Shown here: positions 60,696 to 64,000 of the stretch, piece by piece
How the letters are laid out: every line of letters starts with the position of its first letter
Numbering within the stretch: the stretch's first letter is position 1
NCBI RefSeq assembly: GCF_000196455.1
Contig: NC_014614.1
Span: forward strand, 2,579,501-2,643,500
Source: Acetoanaerobium sticklandii
Lineage (GTDB): Bacteria; Bacillota; Clostridia; Peptostreptococcales; Filifactoraceae
Direction of reading: 5' to 3'
DNA: 64,000 nucleotides
Translations under genes and position numbers: made by a program
The notes under the pieces: generated by a model
Databases searched by the model: none
Seen by the model: the letters and a program-made list of their open reading frames with translations, nothing else
Told to the model about the DNA's origin: nothing

Positions 60696-61700
60696 CTATT
60701 TAAACTTATTGCTCCTAACTTTCCTATATCTTTGTTTACTGCTCCTAGGCTTATCTGGTATAGTCATCTCAATATAACCTAATTCTAACGCAGGTAATAG
60801 ATAATTATCTCTAAATGTAGGTCTATGCTTTAACTCAAGTGATTCCATAAGTTCTTTTGTAGAATACTCTTTATCCCCTATAATTTCTAATAGCTTTTCA
60901 ACTTGTTCGGTAACTTGTTCCCCAACTTGTTCGGTGTCTACAATTTCACATAAAGCATCATATATAGCTTGTAATAAAAATTCAATAAATCTTCCTGAGT
61001 CAGCACTATGGTCACATTCTCCAAGTACTTTGTAATACTCATCTTGCCTTTCCTTTATTAATGTTTCTATTGGTAACCAACCAAATAGCGACTTCCATTT
61101 ATACAACAATAACGTCTGCCACATTCGTCCCATTCGACCATTACCATCTGCAAATGGATGAATAAATTCAAATTCATAATGAAATACACAACTCTTTACT
61201 AAAGGATGCACCTCAGCTTTTTTTGCCCAATCTACTAACTCTTTTATAAGATTTGGTACTTGATTTGCAGGTGGAGCCATATGAACCAATTGTTCTCCAG
61301 CAAATATACCTACCCCACCACTTCGAAATGTTCCTGCTTCTTTTGTTAATTCATTCATCAAAATTTTATGAGCTAATAACATATCTTTAACTGAATATGG
61401 ATTCATTTCCAGTAACTGCTTATATGCCTCATAAGCATTCTTTACTTCGCATATTTCATCTGGAGCTCCTAGAATTCGCTTCCCATTTATGATGTCTGTA
61501 ACCTGATCCAAAGATAAGGAATTATTTTCAATGGCCAATGAAGCATGAATCGTACGTATACGATTGTCCCTTCTAAGTCTTGGATTGTTATTCATACTAT
61601 CACTTATGTTAATTTGAGTTATAATTTCTGTAATTGCAGAAACTAAATTTACAGTCTTATCCGTTAGTGTATATGGCGGAACATAAGCTTTATCTCTCAT
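60696..61700 (-). CDS. Fic family protein with C-terminal winged helix
   Basis: 334 residues from the ATG at 61700, which has GTGAGG upstream. Fic core HPFADGNGRMGR is complete; the N-terminal inhibitory motif SLAIEN matches (S/T)xxxE(G/N), a class II arrangement. The C-terminal part (EQVGEQVTEQVEKLLEIIG and HRPTFRDNYLLPALELGYIE) is a winged helix as in RecG-like/Fic proteins. It probably transfers AMP to a target protein. Not closely similar to the Fic at 40579 beyond the domain. Confidence 0.9.
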   Translation of the reverse strand: MRDKAYVPPYTLTDKTVNLVSAITEIITQINISDSMNNNPRLRRDNRIRTIHASLAIENNSLSLDQVTDIINGKRILGAPDEICEVKNAYEAYKQLLEMNPYSVKDMLLAHKILMNELTKEAGTFRSGGVGIFAGEQLVHMAPPANQVPNLIKELVDWAKKAEVHPLVKSCVFHYEFEFIHPFADGNGRMGRMWQTLLLYKWKSLFGWLPIETLIKERQDEYYKVLGECDHSADSGRFIEFLLQAIYDALCEIVDTEQVGEQVTEQVEKLLEIIGDKEYSTKELMESLELKHRPTFRDNYLLPALELGYIEMTIPDKPRSSKQRYRKVRSNKFK

Positions 61701-61752
61701 TTTTACCTCACTTTGTGCTCTAATTTTCACTCATATGACTTATTAGAAATTC

Positions 61753-62313
61753 CTAAAATTCCAGCCACATCACGCTCACAGTATCATGTCTTTCTATCTC
61801 TTTAAACCCCAGCTCTTTGTACATATTTACAGTACCTCTATATAACTTTTCTGGTTCATCACTAGCCTCTACTGGAAGCGCTAAAACTGCCTCAAATCCT
61901 TGTGATTTAAAGTCATCTACAGCTTGCTTAAGTAAAAGTCTCGCAACCCCTTGATTCCTATACTCTTGATGAATCACAAAACAAATAACACAGCCTATTT
62001 TCTTGCCTTTTATCATATTTTCTATATACTGATGAAGCCTTATGTACTCACTTGCGTTGTTTGCATTACACCATCCAATACATTTCTCTCCATCAAAAGC
62101 TAGGTAGCCTTTCATCTTGCCAGCCTTTATTTGCTCTATTGCTTCAAGACGATTTTGTGCTCCAGTTCTTTTACTCCATTGCTCAGCAGAGAAGTCTGTA
62201 TGGTAAAATCTACAAAAGCAACTAGACCAATGAGGCTCTCCAAAATCAAGATTTTCAAGATATTCAGTGAATGTTGTTGCTAGCTCTGGACTTAGTGGTT
62301 TAATAGTATACAT
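61753..62313 (-). CDS. GNAT acetyltransferase
   Basis: 186 residues from the ATG at 62313, with AAAGGAG 8 bases before it; the frame continues 23 codons upstream. CIGWCNANNASEYIRLHQYI and CFVIHQEYRNQGVARLLLKQ form the GNAT core, and it contains a Cys-rich SSCFCRFYH segment near residue 32. Substrate unknown. The Fic gene starts 52 bases downstream. Confidence 0.85.
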   Translation of the reverse strand: MYTIKPLSPELATTFTEYLENLDFGEPHWSSCFCRFYHTDFSAEQWSKRTGAQNRLEAIEQIKAGKMKGYLAFDGEKCIGWCNANNASEYIRLHQYIENMIKGKKIGCVICFVIHQEYRNQGVARLLLKQAVDDFKSQGFEAVLALPVEASDEPEKLYRGTVNMYKELGFKEIERHDTVSVMWLEF

Positions 62314-62618
62314 AAGCTTCTCTCCTTTTATCCAAAAGAACATTATAATTATTATGAACACTTTTTTCCTATATTTGAACATTATTCATTTAGATAATTA
62401 TATTATAACCACAGAAAATATAAATACTCTCTTTATCAAAATGAAGATGCCTGATTCCTAAATCACTTATAGAAGAGTTAAGAGTACCAATGTATCTTAT
62501 TGTTTTACCATATTTGAAAAAATCAAAAAGAACCGTCCCTCTTGGCTATTGGCTAGAAATTCTGTTCAACATATTAACAACTATCACACCATTTTAAATA
62601 TCTTGTTTAGATACAAAA
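62314..62618. other. gene-poor interval
   Basis: No convincing gene between the GNAT start and the CBASS terminator. It contains AAAAAGAACCGTCCCTCTTG near 62525, a word often seen at the edges of transposase remnants in Clostridia, but no transposase coding remains. It must contain the promoter of the GNAT gene. Confidence 0.4.
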
Positions 62619-62639
62619 GAGGATTGCAATGCAACCCTC
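62619..62639 (-). terminator. terminator of the CBASS operon
   Basis: On the - strand GAGGGTTGC and GCAATCCTC pair (9 bp with one G-T) around ATT, followed by TTTTG. It is 6 bases past the CD-NTase stop. Confidence 0.7.
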
Positions 62640-62645
62640 AAATTA

Positions 62646-63710
62646 CTAAACCGCTATAGATTTATATTCAATTGAATAATCGCTTAAACCATATGACGAA
62701 ACTAATGATTTTAATAATTCTTCAATTTCGTCTTTTAATAATATTAAGCCAATATATTTACCAGATTCATTAAAAATCTTACGACTTTTATCTGGAACAT
62801 CAATACTATTTCTTAGTTCTGAAGACATTGAAGCCAAATCGTTTAAATAACTGTAAACATTCTTTAAAAGACGGATATACTTATCACCTGTAACATATTT
62901 AGATGTTTCCATATGATAAGCAATTGCAACAATGTCGTAGCTACTAAGTTTGATGTCATTATCAGAATCAGCTTTTAAGGTTTTCAAAAGTCTTACGACT
63001 CTTTTAAAATTTCCAGCTGTATTTATATCTTTAACATCTAATAGATAGTTATGATAAAAAGGAGTGTTTAGTATTCTTTCTTTTTTATATTTGTCTAAGA
63101 CATAAATACCTCTGTAATGCATTTGTTTAGTTCTATCATATTCAACTGTATCATACCAGTTTGATGGAACTACATCGACTTTTCTTCTTAAAGAACCACC
63201 TGATAAGCCTATAGCTTTAGCACCGCTACAGTCAACGTCTGCTTGTGGAAAAGCAGATATCAAATGCTTTTCACTTGTATACCTCAACTCCAACAAGTCA
63301 TTAATTGGATTACCTTTATAAGGATTTGCTGGTACTAATGGATGCTGCAAAGTAACAAATTTATCAATGATAACTAATACATCAATGTCACTATGGGCTT
63401 TGATATGAGTATTATTAGAAACTGAACCCTGATACTCATATTCAAAGTTAAGTGATGCAGTTTTAATTTTATCAAGTTGATTCTTAACTCTTTCAGCTTC
63501 TTTATAAGTGTTTTTGGTGTATATTTCATCCACTGAAGCCATTGCTTCAATAAAATAGTTTTGAACATCATTTGTCTCAGAAGCCATTTTAATAAATTGG
63601 TTATAGCTATCTAAAGAAAACCCTTTATATCCATAGCATTCTTGAAGAATCTGTATATCATTTTTTCTACTTCTAAGTTCTGATAGTCTACTCGAATAAT
63701 TTTTACTCAT
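62646..63710 (-). CDS. CBASS cyclic oligonucleotide synthase (CD-NTase)
   Basis: 354 residues with a nucleotidyltransferase core: G95-S96 in YQGSVSNNTHIKAHSDID, metal Asp D108 and D110, and third Asp D179 in RRKVDVVPSNW. A helical C-terminal half follows, as in SMODS-type CD-NTases. It should make a cyclic di- or trinucleotide after phage sensing, the product of which cannot be read. Its AGGAGG lies within the effector gene and the ATG overlaps the effector stop by 8 bases, so translation is coupled. No E1/E2/JAB or HORMA/TRIP13 genes lie downstream, so the visible part fits a minimal type I CBASS. Confidence 0.82.
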   Translation of the reverse strand: MSKNYSSRLSELRSRKNDIQILQECYGYKGFSLDSYNQFIKMASETNDVQNYFIEAMASVDEIYTKNTYKEAERVKNQLDKIKTASLNFEYEYQGSVSNNTHIKAHSDIDVLVIIDKFVTLQHPLVPANPYKGNPINDLLELRYTSEKHLISAFPQADVDCSGAKAIGLSGGSLRRKVDVVPSNWYDTVEYDRTKQMHYRGIYVLDKYKKERILNTPFYHNYLLDVKDINTAGNFKRVVRLLKTLKADSDNDIKLSSYDIVAIAYHMETSKYVTGDKYIRLLKNVYSYLNDLASMSSELRNSIDVPDKSRKIFNESGKYIGLILLKDEIEELLKSLVSSYGLSDYSIEYKSIAV

Positions 63711-64000
63711 TAATCCTCCTTAGTTCCATACTACCAAAATTTTCACGGTTCTTGCCATCATTATAGTAATTACCAGTTGCATTTATTAGATTCTCTTCAA
63801 AACTGAATTCACATGTTCCGTTATGTTTATGAAGTTCATCAACATTATTATTAGGTGTATTCTCATATGAATATATCAACTTATATCCCTTCATAGGATG
63901 ATACACTACAGAACCATTTACACTAATTGACTCAGAAGATGAATTTTTCGACTTCATTGATATAAGTATTTTATCCCAATCTTGTTTAATCGATAAAATA
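63703..64000 (-). CDS. CBASS effector, Cap15-like beta-barrel domain (3' part only)
   Basis: The frame is open to the window edge, giving 98 visible residues; an internal Met at 63957 would not be the true start. The pattern WDKILISMKSKNSSSES, VVYHPMKGYKLIYSYENTP, HNGTCEFSFEENLINATGNY and RENFGSMELRR matches the beta-strand-rich ligand domain of S-2TM-beta/Cap15 effectors. In that family the N-terminal part, here missing, has two membrane helices, and nucleotide binding drives oligomerisation and membrane disruption. The assignment rests on the pattern and adjacency to the CD-NTase gene. Confidence 0.68.
   Translation of the reverse strand, partial: ILSIKQDWDKILISMKSKNSSSESISVNGSVVYHPMKGYKLIYSYENTPNNNVDELHKHNGTCEFSFEENLINATGNYYNDGKNRENFGSMELRRINE

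Noticed and set aside
1..64000. tRNA, rRNA, CRISPR arrays, complete IS elements
   Set aside because: No cloverleaf-like, rRNA-like or regularly spaced repeat sequence and no transposase frame was seen by eye on either strand.

Overview
This window looks like chromosome of a low-G+C, Gram-positive anaerobe of the Clostridia. The evidence is A+T-rich DNA, strong AGGAGG ribosome binding sites, an S-layer-homology protein, a selenocysteine-containing glutathione peroxidase, a desulfoferrodoxin-type regulator and many BcrA/MacB/ABC-F type transporters. The species is not identifiable from the sequence alone. No tRNA, rRNA, CRISPR array, intact insertion sequence or prophage module was seen.

Layout. 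1-4.7 kb: a lipoprotein, a UGA-recoded GPx, a DJ-1/PfpI protein, a tandem flavodoxin-fold reductase, an XRE regulator fused to a full desulfoferrodoxin, and a small GIY-YIG protein. 4.7-9.6 kb: a surface operon of two secreted phage-tail-collar-domain proteins and a 1260-residue SLH-anchored adhesin-like protein. 9.8-16.4 kb: PhnA, an RsgI-like secreted protein, MsrB, an ABC-F ribosome-protection-type ATPase with a long structured leader, a polysaccharide deacetylase, a nitroreductase and a membrane protein. 16.5-20.3 kb: a siderophore ABC importer behind a Fur-type box. 20.4-24.8 kb: flavin reductase, radical SAM, pentapeptide repeat and GNAT genes in one direction. 24.9-34.5 kb: a BcrAB-like ABC exporter and uppP, 8.7 kb apart but carrying the same GACA-N7-TGTC palindrome, with ytcJ-like amidohydrolase, chromate transporter, thyA-folA, an AAA ATPase, a class I amidotransferase and a double GNAT gene between them. 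34.5-39.1 kb: an NAD salvage operon (nrtR-pncA-prs-like-nadV-nadE) with two tandem 31-bp operators. 39.1-41.8 kb: a Fic plus DUF6884/GIY-YIG cassette with three related inverted repeats around its promoter. 41.8-52.8 kb: two drug-export type loci, one with a MerR protein carrying two HTH domains and one with a TetR protein and two matching operators. 52.9-61.7 kb: GNAT, ClbS/DfsB, DUF3810 metallopeptidase, AlkA, RecQ, DUF1904 and a second Fic gene. 62.6-64.0 kb: a CBASS-type CD-NTase gene and the 3' end of its Cap15-like effector, cut by the window edge.

Functional themes are oxidative and redox stress (GPx, MsrB, DJ-1, HTH-desulfoferrodoxin, flavoproteins), defence against antibiotics and peptides (ABC-F, BcrAB-UppP, MacB-like, MFS), cofactor salvage, and anti-phage or toxin-like functions (CBASS, Fic, GIY-YIG). 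The most noteworthy signals are regulatory: the shared bacitracin-type operator, the triple repeat at the Fic promoter, the paired NrtR and TetR operators, the ABC-F leader and the recoded UGA in gpx.
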